In this document: positions 63,522-64,000 of the stretch, piece after piece
Numbering within the stretch: the first letter of the stretch is position 1
How the letters are laid out: every line of letters begins with the position of its first letter
Notes under the pieces: generated by a model
The model's database searches: none
What the model was told of the DNA's origin: nothing
What the model saw: the letters and a program-made list of their open reading frames with translations, nothing else
DNA from: Microbulbifer salipaludis
Lineage (GTDB): Bacteria > Pseudomonadota > Gammaproteobacteria > Pseudomonadales > Cellvibrionaceae
NCBI RefSeq assembly: GCF_017303155.1
Contig: NZ_JAEKJR010000002.1
Span: 1,922,001 to 1,986,000 of the forward strand
Length of the DNA: 64,000 bases
Reading direction: 5' to 3'
Position numbers and translations under genes: made by a program

Positions 63522-64000
63522 CTAGTAGCCAGCGGCCGTTTCTACCCGGCTGTCCTGCGGGATCTTTGCAAAGCGCAGATCATGAAAATCGTAACTGAAA
63601 TCTGTACCGCGAGACTTCGCCTGCATGGTGAGTAATAGTGAGCCGGATTCACTGCGATCCGCGATCATCCACGCATCCGCATTCAGACTGCGATCGTCCC
63701 AATGCAGCGCCCAGACACCTTCACTGGCGGACGTCAGGGTTCCCGTCAGTCGCGGTGACTTGAGCGCGCGCCAGCGCAGTGTGTCGCTTTCCATGGAGAT
63801 GTGAATATCACCAAACCAGGGGTCCCGATAGCGCCCGGTCAATTCCGTATCAGGCACCTGGGTAAAGCCTACCGGGGCAGTCAGCTCTTCCGGCTCAACC
63901 GCCTCTGCAGGCGTACCGTATAAATCCTGGAAGTACGCCAGCCAATCCCGCTCTGGCGCTCCCAGATAAGGCTTGAGCAGCCCATAGATCAGTGCCTGGC
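63522..64000 (-). CDS. Beta-lactamase-fold serine hydrolase, C-terminal part (DUF3471-like)
   Basis: The reading frame is open from the right edge to a stop at 63522, so the 5' part lies outside. The visible 158 residues include GLLKPYLGAPERDWLAYFQ and a C-terminal beta domain, LTGRYRDPWFGDIHISME and LTGTLTSASEGVWALHWDDR, of the DUF3471 type that follows class C beta-lactamase-like hydrolases. The catalytic SxxK is not in the window. A GTG at 63857 could mimic a short gene but the frame continues upstream in the same style. It neighbours the LD-carboxypeptidase gene by 54 bp, in keeping with a peptidoglycan-related task. Confidence 0.7.
   Translation of the reverse strand, partial: QALIYGLLKPYLGAPERDWLAYFQDLYGTPAEAVEPEELTAPVGFTQVPDTELTGRYRDPWFGDIHISMESDTLRWRALKSPRLTGTLTSASEGVWALHWDDRSLNADAWMIADRSESGSLLLTMQAKSRGTDFSYDFHDLRFAKIPQDSRVETAAGY

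Noticed and set aside
63522..63857. Complete 111-residue gene starting at GTG 63857
   Set aside because: The same frame stays open with protein-like sequence to the window edge, so it is the tail of a longer hydrolase.

Overview
The window reads as chromosomal DNA of a GC-rich (roughly 58-60 % by eye) gammaproteobacterium, most likely a marine Cellvibrionales or Microbulbifer-like organism. That placement is inference. It rests on the smc-zipA-ligA order, a System I cytochrome c maturation locus, an HsbR/HsbA-type phosphatase and anti-anti-sigma pair otherwise known from pseudomonads, and many AraC_E-type regulators. No insertion sequence, phage, CRISPR or rRNA gene was seen. Coding density is high and most genes are on the minus strand.

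Layout. 1-4.8 kb: the end of a TatD-type nuclease gene, then a minus-strand operon of a flavin monooxygenase, a BASS transporter, an epimerase and a short-chain dehydrogenase, divergent from an AraC regulator. 4.8-11.9 kb: the regulator, a DUF3445 protein carrying a small tandem repeat, two lipoproteins, a probable orphan structured RNA (8364-8555), an M14 carboxypeptidase and an M28 peptidase. 11.9-17.7 kb: a fatty-acid cluster (fadD with a TTG start, an SCP2-like protein, an acyl-CoA dehydrogenase, an AraC regulator). 18-27.4 kb: fumC, a hypothetical gene, ligA, zipA, smc. 27.6-36.1 kb: the ccm genes, split by a yigZ-like gene and by opposite-strand tRNA-Val and tRNA-Asp genes. 36.2-39.3 kb: an HsbR-like phosphatase whose receiver domain lacks its phospho-acceptor Asp, its STAS partner, a small conserved-looking ORF and tRNA-Arg(CCT). 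39.3-46.6 kb: an isoaspartyl peptidase, an RND efflux pair and an NhaC-type antiporter.

The most interesting region is 46.6-64 kb, which looks like a peptidoglycan (N-acetylmuramic acid) salvage island. On the plus strand lie a sodium:solute symporter, a BadF-type sugar kinase and murQ, divergent from a MurR/RpiR regulator. Facing them is a tightly packed minus-strand operon: a PLP amino-acid decarboxylase, a single protein joining a VanX-type D-Ala-D-Ala dipeptidase to a NamZ exo-N-acetylmuramidase, a NagX/DUF5009 membrane protein, and glcD-glcE-glcF. An NhaC antiporter, an S66 LD-carboxypeptidase and a beta-lactamase-fold hydrolase lie just upstream.

In the proposed scheme, the NamZ domain releases MurNAc outside the cytoplasmic membrane, the symporter imports it, the kinase makes MurNAc-6-phosphate, and MurQ splits this into GlcNAc-6-phosphate and D-lactate. 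GlcDEF, an enzyme class that oxidises glycolate and D-lactate, would then burn the D-lactate. The VanX domain, the LD-carboxypeptidase and perhaps the decarboxylase would deal with the stem peptide. Individual families are recognised from motifs; the joint pathway is inference from gene order.
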